Origin: Hemibagrus wyckioides
Taxonomy: Eukaryota > Chordata > Actinopteri > Siluriformes > Bagridae
Assembly: GCF_019097595.1 (NCBI RefSeq)
Contig: NC_080720.1
Location: 20,795,352 to 20,859,351 of the forward strand
Length of the DNA: 64,000 bases
Direction of reading: 5' to 3'
Below the pieces are notes generated by a model, which did no database searches, had not been told where the DNA came from, and saw nothing but the letters and a program-made list of their open reading frames with translations. How positions within the stretch are numbered: position 1 is the stretch's first letter; the number at the start of each line of letters is the position of its first letter. The translations under genes were made by a program, and so were the position numbers. Shown here one piece after another: positions 24,175 to 35,753 of the stretch.

Positions 24175-24975
24175 TAACATCCACTTCCATTTAAGATGAG
24201 GGCTGTGTCTCTCCATTAGCTCGTTAGCTCCCTAAGTTGTGCCTGTATGCACTCCTGCCAACATCTGCACATGCTCTTGTTGAGATGGCAGACAGTGTCC
24301 TGTGGGATCTCTTTTCAGACCTAGATCAGGGCATCAGTGAGCTCCTGGACAGTCTGTGGTGCTACTAGGTAGCTTCAGATGCTCCAATACATATCTTCCC
24401 AACTCTAACTCCCAACTCTAAAACTACCTACACACTCTGGTTACCTGAGGCTGGCATTGCCATACACCAGGAGGAACCTAGGGCCAGTGCACCAGCGTAA
24501 GGTCTGACAAAGGCTCTGAGGATTTCATCCTAGTACCTAATAGCAGTAAGAATACTGGTGGCTAGCACATGGAGGTCTGTGCCTCTCTCCAAGGATGTTC
24601 CTCCTCAGACCCACCACCAAACTGGTCATGTTGGATGAGCATAACATTCCCTATAGCATTTCCAGACTCTTTCACTTCAGTCACATGTCTGCCTGCTCAG
24701 TGTGTACCTGCTTTCCTCTGTGAATAGAACTGGACACAAGTAGTGGACCTGCCAATTCTGGTGTTCTTTGGCAAATTCTAATCAAGCTGCACAGTGCTGG
24801 GCTGTGAGCAGAAGTCACACTAGAGAATGTTGGGCCACCCTCATGTAATCTGTTTCTTACATTTTGGTCAGAAACATTTGGTCATTTTGTGAAGCTCTGG
24901 CAATGCTCTTCCTGAGCAGATACTGGTTCTACTGTTGGGTTATGAGGCTTCAGGAAATATGACTTCATTTCTTAG
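24175..24975 (-). mobile_element. Decayed Tc1-like transposase relic (family B)
   Basis: Read on the - strand with several stops and gaps, segments of a Tc1-like transposase can be followed in order. They include NTRIGRSTTCVQFYSQRKAG (normally ending in a DESRF-type first Asp motif), QHDQFGGGSE (normally QHDRFGGGSVMVWGG), and a block near 24520-24480 corresponding to the LTAIRYRDEIL region. The + strand text, for example GGTCATGTTGGATGAGCATA and GCCAATTCTGGTGTTCTTTG, matches the usual antisense of this family. No terminal repeats remain, so it is old and incomplete. Confidence 0.65.
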
Positions 24976-25081
24976 GGAGGAACCTAGTGAGTTTATTTAT
25001 CTACGATGTGTGTAACAGTATATGTAGTTGGTCTTTATTAAAGGACTCTTAGAAGAGTTCCAAAGTGTGCATACACTGCAT

Positions 25082-26555
<1,474 letters not shown>

Positions 26556-26559
26556 CATG

Positions 26560-26845
26560 TATCCATCAATCCATCCATTTTCTTATCCTACACAAGGTCA
26601 CAAGTAACCTAGAGACTATCCCAGGGGACTAGGGGACAATCACACACCCATTCGTACTCTACTAGGGGACAATTTAGAGATAACAATCAGCGTACATCGC
26701 CTGTCCTTAGACTAAGGAGGAAATCAGAGTACCTGGAGGAAACCCTCGAATCACAGGGAGAACATGTAAACTCAGGGCAGAGGCAGGATATGAACCCACA
26801 CTCTCGTATGTGAGGCTAGTGCTAACCGCTAATGCCATCTAGAAA
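26560..26845 (-). mobile_element. tRNA-derived SINE, antisense
   Basis: Reversed, it begins GGCATTAGCGGTTAGCACTA (box A) and carries GTGTGGGTTCATATCCTGCC (box B). It continues with GAGTTTACATGTTCTCCC and ends in a run of ATGGATGGATTGATGG. The order and tail are those of the tRNA-head SINEs, but the body differs from 19516. No clear TSD was found. Confidence 0.7.
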
Positions 26846-27607
26846 TAGTTTTACTATATAATACTACTATAATTACTATACAAGTAATAAATACCCAGTG
26901 GGGTGTAAATATCATACTTGGAGATGATTTGTCTAGTGAAGTTTACTGCATTTAGAAATCAGGCAGCTGAATGATGTTGGCACTATAGGAGGGAGTGAGC
27001 TGCGAGACTGATCTCTCCCCGCAGGTAGGATGTGGTGGATGTTCCGGATCCTCAGATAGCTCTTTTCATGTTTTCTGGAGCTTAACGTCGGTTGCCAGTG
27101 CCAGTACACAAAATCTGGTTGATTCATGATTTCATGATTCTTGTTCTTCCTCAGCAATTGCTGGCTTCATTAATAGTCAGGCAAAAGAAAACTATGTGTC
27201 TGACGATACCTTTTTGACAAATCTAACATGAAATGTCATTTCTAGTTTGATCCACCTGAAAGCTGGACACCAGAGTTAGTTTTGTATGTTTATTAAAAGC
27301 TGCATGAAAGCCAAGACAGAGTAGATACATCGACTTTTTGGCTTTATATGTATACAGATGCCAGCAAGTGAGAGACATTTTCTGATCAATGCGTTTCTCC
27401 TGATTGATAGATCAACGTCAGCCTTTATTAGCCTACTTGTCCTTAGCATTTAGTGGCCAAGTCTTCGTGTTATACATTTTCTCCTTGTCACCCAACACTC
27501 TCTGTCCTTTCTATCCTGTCACACATTTATTGAACCTTTGCGCTCACATACTATTTCTTTTCTGATGCTGTGTTCTTCACAGCCGTGGAACGTAGCTCTT
27601 TTAGCAT

Positions 27608-27652
<45 letters not shown>

Positions 27653-28951
27653 TATTGAACTGTTCCACAGGCTGGTTGGATGCGCTGTCTGCTTGGCGGA
27701 GTCCACTAATATTCCTTAATGACGCTGCATCTGTCTCTGTCACCAGGCTGCTTTCACGGCCCGATAAACTGAAGCACTTCTGCCTCAGACACCGAACCAG
27801 CAGAAAACAAACAAATAAACAAACAAACAAAGTCCCTCTGACGGAGGCGAAGCAGACAAAACAAAAAGTGCAAGGTCAAACGACACATGAGGTGGCTGTC
27901 TGAAACGATCTGTCCGGTAATGAATTGCTTAGTAATGCATGGCAAATAGCCATCAGCGTGGCAAAATGACAGCGGAACACGCGGGCCATGATTATCACAG
28001 CAACAGTAGATAAATGTTGACTGATGGTTTAAGACTCGGTAAACAAGACGCTCTGTTTGTCTCCCGGGTTTAGGCGCTAGCAGTGTTTCTTTCCTTCTAG
28101 CCTTTCCGATTGGATCACCGCAACAGTAAAAGCAAGACCCATCTTCAGGCAGCACGTTTTTTAAACTGACGCTCCACCGTGAAACATCCTCTGGCAATTC
28201 CTTTCTCTGTCGGTCTCTCTCTATCAGTCTCTCTGTCTCTCGATTTGTATTTTACCCAGCCTTTTCTTTGATCTCCTTTTTTTTCCTCTCTCTCTTTTTC
28301 CACTTCCCTATCTCTTTGTCAGTGCTCATATCCTGTGTGTGGGTGAGGATGAGGAGAAATGTGTACATTTGTGTGCATGGCCGAGAGCGCAGGACATCCA
28401 GCATATACTTAATCGTGTGCAGTGTGTAACTGCCAGTAAGAGCATATTGTCTTGGATTGGCTCTCTCTCATTCACTTTGGATCAGTGAAGTGTGTGTGTG
28501 TGTGTGTGTGTGTGTGAGTGTGAGTGTGTGCGTGCATCATGTGTTGGTCCTGGACCACAGATCTGCTGGCCCAGCACAGACAGCAGACCCTTTACCTCCT
28601 GTTACTCACATCCACTCACTTCCTCCCACACACTTTCACTCTGTGGATCAGCAGAACGTCTGTTTCGGTGCATGTGTGTATAGATATTGTTGCTGTCAAA
28701 TTCTTTAATTCTTATTATTCGCTCAAGATTTAATATTTAATAAAACATTCTTTTCACCCTTATTTTATACTGCCACAGAGAGAGTGAGAGTCAATAGTGG
28801 TGCAGTACTTTTTGTGTGTTTGTACTGAGCTGTGTAGCTTTCTGAGGTAAAATAAATCCAGTAATTTAATAATAAATAACTGTATTTTTTTAAATATAAA
28901 AAGAGCATGTAATGCAATCTTTGAAAAATATGTGAATGTTATTCCCTTAAA
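26846..28951. other. Intron with microsatellites
   Basis: It contains (CT)n at about 27610-27650, a (CAAA)n-like run at 27807-27832 and (TG)n at about 28491-28520. The stretch 27900-28060 is non-repetitive and of mixed composition, so it could hold a conserved element, but nothing in it proves that. Confidence 0.4.
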
Positions 28952-28953
28952 TA

Positions 28954-29452
28954 CACCGATCAGGCGTAACATTATGAGCACTGAGAGGTGAAGTGAATAA
29001 CACTGATTATCTCCTCATCATGGCACCTGTTAGTGGGTGGGATATATTAGGCAGCAAGTGAACATTTTGTCCTCAAAGTTGATGTGTTAGAAGCAGGAAA
29101 AATGGGCAAGTGTAAGGATTTGAGCGAGTTTGACAAGGACCAAATTGTGATGGCTAGACCACTGGATCAGAGCATCTCCAAAACTGCAGCTCTTGTGGGG
29201 TGTTCCCGGTCTGCAGTGGTCAGTATCTATCAAAAGTGGTCCAAGGAAGGAACAGTGGTGAACCGGCGACAGGGTCATGGGTGGTCAAGGCTCGTGGATG
29301 CACGTGGGGAGTGAAGGCTGGCCCATGTCAGAGCCAACAGACAAGCTACTGTTGCTTAAATTGCATAGAAAGGTTCCAGAATACACAGTGCATGATGGGT
29401 CAGGGCCAACACAATATTAGGCAGGTGGTCATAATGTTATGCCTGGTTGGTG
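28954..29452 (+). mobile_element. Internally deleted Tc1-like element (family C), copy 1
   Basis: Terminal inverted repeats start CACCGATCAGGCGTAACATT and end (reverse complement) CACCAACCAGGCATAACATT, 24 of 28 matching. TA dinucleotides flank it at 28952-28953 and 29453-29454, the Tc1/mariner target duplication. At 499 bp it keeps the start of the transposase gene but has lost the catalytic part, so it cannot move by itself. It is related to 34457-34757 and 35754-36964. Confidence 0.87.
29102..29314 (+). pseudogene. Tc1-like transposase, N-terminal remnant
   Basis: The frame begins [20 protein letters not shown] and continues through [20 protein letters not shown], a helix-turn-helix of the paired type that binds the transposon termini, to a premature stop about 70 codons in. 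An upstream in-frame Met at 29084 lies outside the family start, so I chose 29102. The rest of the gene, including all three catalytic acidic residues, was removed by the internal deletion. A short stop-interrupted piece follows (RANRQATVA) before the right terminus. Confidence 0.8.
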
Positions 29453-29454
29453 TA

Positions 29455-30544
29455 TGTCAATAGTTTGAATATGTGAATAGCTTTACTGTGTCTATATCAA
29501 GGCATGTAACGAATGAAAGAAAGAAACAACATAACATGTCTTAATATGGTATTGGACAAATAGGTCATTAATATTCCCTTAAGTGATGATGTTGTTTTTG
29601 AGTGCTGTCTATTACATAGGACCAAAATATCTAATAGTTGTTTAGTTGGTTTGAGACGTGATGACTGTAAAGCAAGCCAAGCAAATGATTTACAACATCC
29701 ATACCCTGTAGATGAGAGCGGAGTCATTCAGGAAGAGACCACTAGTCGATAAATATATATAAAAGGATAAAATAAGCATCCTATATATCAGGATATATCA
29801 TTTTCAAACTGATTTGCAGTAACTCTTCCTTCTACTTGGACCTAATGCTGACCTCTCGGTGTCGTGTTTCTCAGCCGACGTTGACACTGAGGAGTTTTGA
29901 ACATCTGCAACACACCTGCACAACAATAGCCACAGTAAAATGCATTCAGTCTATTAACCCAATGTTCTCATGCGCACGTTTGAAAACACCATGCACGAGA
30001 GACCCAAGCACAGATCTCAGGGGTTTTTATAGCAAGTGTGTGTATGCAACAGAGTACAAAACAAAGTGTATTTCTAATCCCCCACACTATCAGGATGAGA
30101 CAGTTTCTTGCTAGTACAATTCACGTCTGCTTACATATATTTTTAACTCTTGTGAATCACTAACTATGCATGTCAAAGTGTCAGTTGTGCATCTCTGAGT
30201 CAAGCATACCGTGCTGAAAGAAAACTAGGCATAACATACTGTTTGCAGAGTAACACTAACCATTAGTCAAAATTTCAATCAGACAAGTAGATTAACCTAG
30301 AACACCTCATCAGAAAGTTGCATATATTAGTATAAACAGTAGCACTAATCAGCTTCACTTTTGGTCTGTTGCAATTTATCAGAAGAAAAATTGTCATCTA
30401 GTGCCTTGCAGCTGGTGTTAAGACTTCTTCAAACCCTGCAACTGTAGCGTGAGCTACTATTAGAGATACATCTATACCAGCATCAGTGGCTCTGATATTT
30501 GTGTGAAAGTTATTTATAATGTTATGACTATGAAGAGTGTCTAA
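29455..30544. other. Intron sequence, nothing recognised
   Basis: No exon or repeat that I can support. The open frames at 29497-29727 and 29836-30114 show no domain. Confidence 0.4.
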
Positions 30545-31130
30545 CTGCTGCGTTCAGTGACTCACAATGACAAAGCTAACAGAGATCATTCCTTTTCAAT
30601 GACTTCTGGTGACATGAGCAGATACAGTAACCTTCGGTGACTCGATGCAGGCTTTTCCAGCGCAAGTTGAGGAAAGTTTAACTTTTTGCAAATATGGAGC
30701 AACTTGGTGCAGCGACTAGCAACGGGAGTAAAGGCTGTAGAGCACATGTGAGCCATGGCAAAGCACAAAAACACACTGCTTCTTCTTCATCTTCTATGAT
30801 ATGATGCATATTTACACTGCTGAATTTTATATCCATTTTATATCGCTCTCCATCCTGAATGTTGTACCACCCACTGATAAATGTTGTTACTATGGCAACC
30901 AGTAGTAAGGAACTCTTACTTGTGATTTGCAGCAATACAATTGCTGCATGTGTAGATGTAGTGTGTTTCATCAGAAAAATAATCTGTACTGTAAACTTGA
31001 AAAGAAAAAAATCACAGCAAAGGACATCCCCATATACAAATATATACAGTTATGTTTACGACGAAAATGTTTACTTTGGGATTGAGAAAGGTTATTGGAG
31101 CATCTATAACTGCAAACCTGCCCCAGAATA
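30545..31130 (+). repeat. Unclassified dispersed repeat, longer copy
   Basis: The part from about 31003 (ATCACAGC, then ATACAAATATATACAG, GGGATTGAGAAAGG and CCAGAATACTC) matches 34127-34250 in order. The 5' portion (AGTTGAGGAAAGTTTAACTT, GACTAGCAACGGGAG, GAGCCATGGCAAAGCACAAA) resembles a fish non-autonomous repeat I recall but cannot name. No coding capacity or terminus is defined. Confidence 0.45.
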
Positions 31131-31140
31131 CTCCATTAAG

Positions 31141-31380
31141 TTAAGTTGTCTTTATTTGTCACATCTACATTACTGCATAGTGAAATTTTTTCTTACATAT
31201 CCCATCCTTGGAGGTTTGGGGTCAGAGTGCAGGGTCAGCCATGATGCAGCACCTCTGGAGCAGGGTGAGTTGGGGGCCTTGCTCAAGGGCGCAACGGTGG
31301 CAGTTTGGTGATGCTGGGGCTTGAACCCTGATCTTCCGGTCCACGACCCAGAGCCTTAACCACTTCAGCCACCACCACCC
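31141..31380 (-). mobile_element. tRNA-derived SINE family S3, copy 1
   Basis: Reversed, it reads GCTGAAGTGGTTAAGGCTCT (box A) and AGGGTTCAAGCCCCAGC (box B), then GCCCTTGAGCAAGGCCCCCA, CCAAACCTCCAAGGATGGGA and a tail AATTTCACTATGCAG, then GTGACAAATAAAGAC. The same blocks occur in order on the + strand at 56949-57155. Confidence 0.82.
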
Positions 31381-31958
31381 ATTTTGTGGACTTTATTTTA
31401 CTGTATGAGTGTATGACTGTATGTATGTTCACTAGCACTGACATTCACAAAGTTATTTTTTTTGCATGGATCTGCACTAAACTAGCACATAATTCCCACA
31501 TTGTGTTAGAGACTATGCCTCCTTTTTTTCCTTTTCTTTTTTTACTTGGTCAACAGAATTGCCGTCGGCACTTTTTGCCCACTGCTGACTTTTACAGAGA
31601 TGGATTTGTGGGTAATGGAGTCCCTGGAGTAGTGGGGATAAGTGGGAGTCCCTTGGGGGCAGCAGGCAGTTGTAGACTACAAAGTACAATGCTGAGTCAG
31701 ACAGGAGAAAGCAGACCCCTTGCCTTTAATCAAATAATATCACTGACATGCCAAGTACCTGAGCCCTAAATCCATCTTCCGTCTTCACCAGTATCCTTCA
31801 TGTCCCTTAGAAAAACTTTCATTTTTTGCAGATGTAGTTCTTTTCATATTCGGCCCATGGTAAGAATTATATTATAAAGGCTAATAAATGCTTGATGTGT
31901 AAATAGTAAACTGTTAGTCATTTATTTCTGAGTCTGCTGGATATTTAAAAGGTCAATA
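31381..31958. other. Intron sequence, nothing recognised
   Basis: The open frame at 31386-31769 has no recognised domain. It sits between two repeats and is not taken as an exon. Confidence 0.4.
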
Positions 31959-31960
31959 TA

Positions 31961-32600
31961 CACTTACTGAGCAATTTATTAGGAACACCTGTACACCTAT
32001 GCATTCATGCAGTTATTTAATCCGACAATTGTGTGGCAGCAGTGCAGTGCAGAAAATCATGTGGATACGGCCCAGCAGCTTTGGCTAATGTTCATGTCGA
32101 CAATCAGAATATGGGGAAAAAATGTGATCTTAGTGCTTTTGTCCGTGGCATGATTGTTGACGCCAGACAGCTTTATTTGAGTATTTCTGTAACTGCTGAT
32201 CTCCTGGGATTTTCACACAGCAGTCTCTAGAATTTACACAGAGTGCTGAAAAAAAAAACATCAGGTGAGTGACAGTTCTGTGGGTGGAAATGGCATGTTG
32301 ATAAGAGAGGTCATAGGAAAATGGCCAGATTTGTTCAAGCCAACAGGAACGATACAGTAACTCAAATAATCACTTTGTACAAATGTATTGAGCAGAAAAT
32401 CATCTCAGAACACACAACACATGAGCTACAACAGCAGAACATTGAGTTCCACTCCTGTCAGCCCAGAACAGGAATCTGAGTCTACAATGGGCAGACTCAC
32501 TAAAACGGGAGAGTTGAAGATAAGAAAAAAACAGCCAGATCTTTTTCCAGTATTGAACTGTCCAGTTTTGGTGATGCTGTTGTGTGTGAAAACCTCAGAA
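31961..32600 (+). mobile_element. Tc1-like element (family D), truncated, with inverted duplication
   Basis: A TA at 31959-31960 is followed by the terminus CACTTACTGAGCAATTTATT, then AGGAACACCTGTACACC. The interior reads as a degenerate N-terminal transposase region: GKKCDLSAFVRGMIVDA near 32115, then SISVTADLLGFSHSSL. The 3' half is missing. Near its end, 32498-32529 is repeated in reverse at 32542-32573 (about 24 of 32 matching), so the coding sequence folds back on itself. It ends roughly 100 bp before the exon at 32696. The exact right boundary is uncertain. Confidence 0.75.
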
Positions 32601-32695
32601 GATCAGCGCGTGTGTATAGGGTTCCTAAAATGTTCTTGTTAATAGTATAATGACATTGACTGACATTGGATGTTTTTTTGTGCTTTTGTTTACAG

Positions 32696-32812
32696 ATTTA
32701 CAACGAGAAGAGGAGTCAGTTTGATGTGAAGAGGAACTCGCCCAAGGACCTGGTGGACAGAGTGGCCAAAGACATCGCCAAGCTGCTCAATGGCAAACGC
32801 AAAGCACTCGAG
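32696..32812 (+). CDS. cacna2d2: Exon of a calcium-channel alpha-2/delta subunit
   Basis: This 117-nt exon is bounded by a T-rich tract ending TTTACAG and by a donor GTGAGA. Only one frame is open across it. It encodes 39 residues starting IYNEKRSQFDVKRNSPKDLV and ending NGKRKALE, with phase 0 at both ends. The pattern IYxxxRxxFxVxxNxPxxLV, then VAxDIxxLLxxKxxAL, matches the region before the VWA domain in the extracellular alpha-2 part of CACNA2D proteins. By recall I count about 18 of 39 identities to human CACNA2D2, about 15 to CACNA2D1, and clearly fewer to CACNA2D3 and CACNA2D4. The family is confident, the paralogue less so. The protein is a secreted-side, disulfide-linked auxiliary subunit that raises surface levels of high-voltage-activated calcium channels. 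No neighbouring exon was found in this window. A Tc1-like relic ends about 100 bp upstream. Confidence 0.85.
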
Positions 32813-34126
32813 GTGAGAGGCTGACAGCTGGGCTGTTCCACGCTGTAGTGTGCAGAACCGTGTGCCTCGTCCGTATTGGAGAACATTTTTTGTTTCTGCC
32901 GCTTTTTTGCTACTTACGCTGTTTTATCAGGGGAGCGTCTGACTCTGAGTAAATCGTCCTTTCTGCCTGAGTTGACCTGTGAATATATTTCAGACAAAGG
33001 TGCTATATATTCTATTTTCCCTACTCTAATCCTCATGTCCCTGCAGAGCTATAAACTCAGGGTTCTTGATAATAAAATCTCTTCTTGAAGAGTGGATTGT
33101 GAAAAACTGATATGGAAAAAAAAATATGTATCTAAAATAAAATGTTTCGTGTAGAGAAATAATAATATTCTTTCATTCATAGCCACATAAACCTCTCGGT
33201 AATCTCTCAGCCATGCGCACAGTGTGTTCAGCCAGAGATTAACATAGTTCAGAATCCTTGCCATTACATTCAAAATCTGGAGATTGATCCTCTGTCTCTT
33301 CCAATAAGACAAAATTGGATTTCTAAAAGCATATTATCGATGCCCACGGTGTTGTATTAGCCTGCTTAACTAAGCAGGTAATGAGATCGCCTTGCTCCAG
33401 ACTGCTCTCCTTTAAAAATCTGCAGGATATCTCCATAGCCACCGCCTCACCCTCTCAAACGTGACGTTATGTTACCGAATCAGTTTCTGCAACTGGTGAC
33501 AACACAGGGCTCTGTCTAGCGTAAAGATACGGGTAATATATTACGTGACTGGCTGTTCATAATATTCACAGTAGAGTCGATTTCACTTATAGGATTTTTA
33601 TCAACCCAAGCTGAATTTAGTTGTAAATATTAGTACATTAGTAAATTAGTAATTTAACAGTTGAAGTTATATTTTTATGTATTTTACAACTTCAGCTGTC
33701 TGCTACAAAACCATCCTTTGCATGTGCTGCATGTAACTGGAGTCAGATGTGTTCACATGCCAGGAGTGCCACTGTCAACACCTCCATAACCAGAAGGTTT
33801 CCTGCAGCTAAACTTAACTAATCTTGGATACCACAGTTTTCATTAGCTCTCCACGAAGCGTACTTCAGATGTACATCTTAAACACTGAGCAAGATAAAGT
33901 TAACTGCTGCTCACAAAGGGTGATGAGATACATATATGAGAGTGTCATTGCGAAACATTGTGTCAGTATGCCAATCTATGCTGAGGAAAATAATCTGTGC
34001 TCTAACCTGTAATCTGAGGTCTGGACATGCACACCTGACCTCTCCCATTTCTTCTCATGCCATGTTGTAAGTTGAGACATTTCAGTAGGTCAGCACTGCC
34101 TGTCACAAACACATCGTTTTTTTTTC
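32813..34126. other. Intron downstream of the exon
   Basis: No second exon was found. A perfect 8-bp-arm palindrome lies at 33361-33378. Sequence from about 33900 may be the start of the repeat listed at 34127. Confidence 0.45.
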
Positions 34127-34250
34127 ACAGCATCCCGTATACGAATATATACAGATTAAAATGTTGGCTTCGAGATTGAAAGAGACTTCTCTAGCTGTAT
34201 ACCCTTACTTAGGTATGAATCTAATACTCCAGAACACTCTGTTTTCCTCT
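34127..34250 (+). repeat. Unclassified dispersed repeat, shorter copy
   Basis: TTCACAGCATCCCGTATACG, AATATATACAG, CGAGATTGAAAGAG and CCAGAACACTC line up in order with 31003-31130. The identity is partial, so both copies are old. Confidence 0.45.
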
Positions 34251-34456
34251 TGGCAATACAGTAGTATAATTTACTGTCAAAAGTTTATTCATATCTGCAA
34301 AAACTGCATCTTCCTGTGAGAAGACTACATCTAGGGTGCTGTGTCCCAAACTCCACAGCCTCACAAACCTAGTACTTACTTTTTATTCCTTTTTTCTTTT
34401 TTTTTTTACCCCAAAATGCTATATAATATATATAGGATATAAATGTATGTATATAT

Positions 34457-34757
34457 ACCAATCAGGCATAACATTATGACCACCTGCCTAATATTGTGTT
34501 GGTCCCCCATTTGCTGCCAAATCAGCCCTGACCTGTCATGCACTGTGTATTCTGACATCTTACTCATGTCAGAACCAGCATTAACATCTTGAACAATTTG
34601 AGCAACAGTAGCTTGTCTGTTGGGCTGGATCACGTGGGCCAGCCTTCGCTCCCCACGTGCAACAGTTCACCACTGTTCCTTCCTTTGCCCACTTTTGATA
34701 GATACTGATCACAGCAGACCGGAAACACACCACAAGAGCTGCAGTTTTGGAGATATA
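34457..34757 (-). mobile_element. Tc1-like element (family C), copy 2, truncated
   Basis: The left terminus ACCAATCAGGCATAACATTA is preceded by TA-rich sequence. On the - strand, pieces of the N-terminal transposase can be read: SKVGKGRNSGELLH near 34680-34640 and RQATVAQIVQDVNAGSD near 34620-34570. It stops abruptly at about 34757, inside the helix-turn-helix region, where SINE-tail sequence begins. It lacks the catalytic part and the second terminus. Confidence 0.75.
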
Positions 34758-34815
34758 GGTGTTGTAGCCTGATTGGCATCTCTAAATTGTTATGTTTGTG
34801 TGTGTGTGTGTGTGC
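34758..34815 (+). mobile_element. SINE-tail scrap plus (TG)n
   Basis: GTTGTAGCCTGATTGGCATC, then TCTAAATTGT, matches the corresponding part of the SINE at 37905-38168 (TTGTAGGCTGATTGGCATC). A (TG)n run follows. It directly adjoins the truncated transposon. Confidence 0.5.
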
Positions 34816-35753
34816 ATGATAGGTCGGTATCGTGTCTATCATATCCCTCACCTTATTTTAGAGTGAGTTTCAGGTGCTTTCTTTGTGTGCAGTCCACATT
34901 TATCGCCAAACCTGCTGATATTTTGCATGACCAAAATAATTGCAACACAAATTGCCAAATGTAGTTCTAATGGCATTGCACTGTGCGAGACTCACTCAGG
35001 AAGACCTTTTTTCTTGCAACGCTTCCAAGTAGTTAGTTGTTATGAAAGTGGCATTTAACAACGACTGCAAAGTGTGCTTATAAGACTAGATATCTGGCCT
35101 GTAAAACATGTTGATGCTGCTCTAATTGTGCTTTAATGTTATTTGTAGCTATTTTTAAGGCGCTTTGTAAGCGCATGTGCAGTATGTCCTTCCCACACAC
35201 GCTCCTCACATTCACAATACAAATCTGTGCTCAACTAATAGCTGTTTGATATTAGAAGGTTGAACTAGGAGGCTGCAAATAAGTCACAAGTTACCAGTGT
35301 TCAGTGACCCTGTGGCAAAAAAAAACAGCTTGTGGGTCAGAGGGGGTGAGCAAACAGATGGGCGACAATCCGGCAAATTACATTCCAATTCAACATTGCT
35401 GTGCAGAATGCAACAACGCACCAACGATCAGACTGGCCTGAGTTATTTGAAGTGCGTGTCATTTTGCTAAGAACAAGAAATTGCGTCTGTGTCTAAAACA
35501 GAAGGCAGTTATTTCATGAGTCATAAGGCAAAGCTTCAGTGTCTGCCGGTAAGGAAACGGAGAAAGGTTTTAAAGGCGGCAAACGTCATTATGTTGCCAA
35601 GATACCGATATACGCTAATGTTCTCAAACTCTAAATGGCTGCATGGTGTAAAGTGATAAAAGTATGTTGAGTGACTAACAGCTGATTCTCTTCAGAAATA
35701 AGTCTAAAAGTATTTTCAGGGAGATTTTGTCCATTTATATTGTGTGTGTGTGA
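34816..35753. other. Intron sequence, nothing recognised
   Basis: No exon or repeat is recognised. A short (TG)n lies directly before the transposon at 35754. Confidence 0.45.

Noticed and set aside
27754..28197. 147-residue antisense open frame
   Set aside because: It overlaps an opposed frame and a CAAA-type run, and shows no domain. The region might be a non-coding conserved element, but this frame does not support a gene.
31386..31769. 127-residue open frame next to a SINE
   Set aside because: No recognised domain; it includes T-rich sequence and lacks splice borders.
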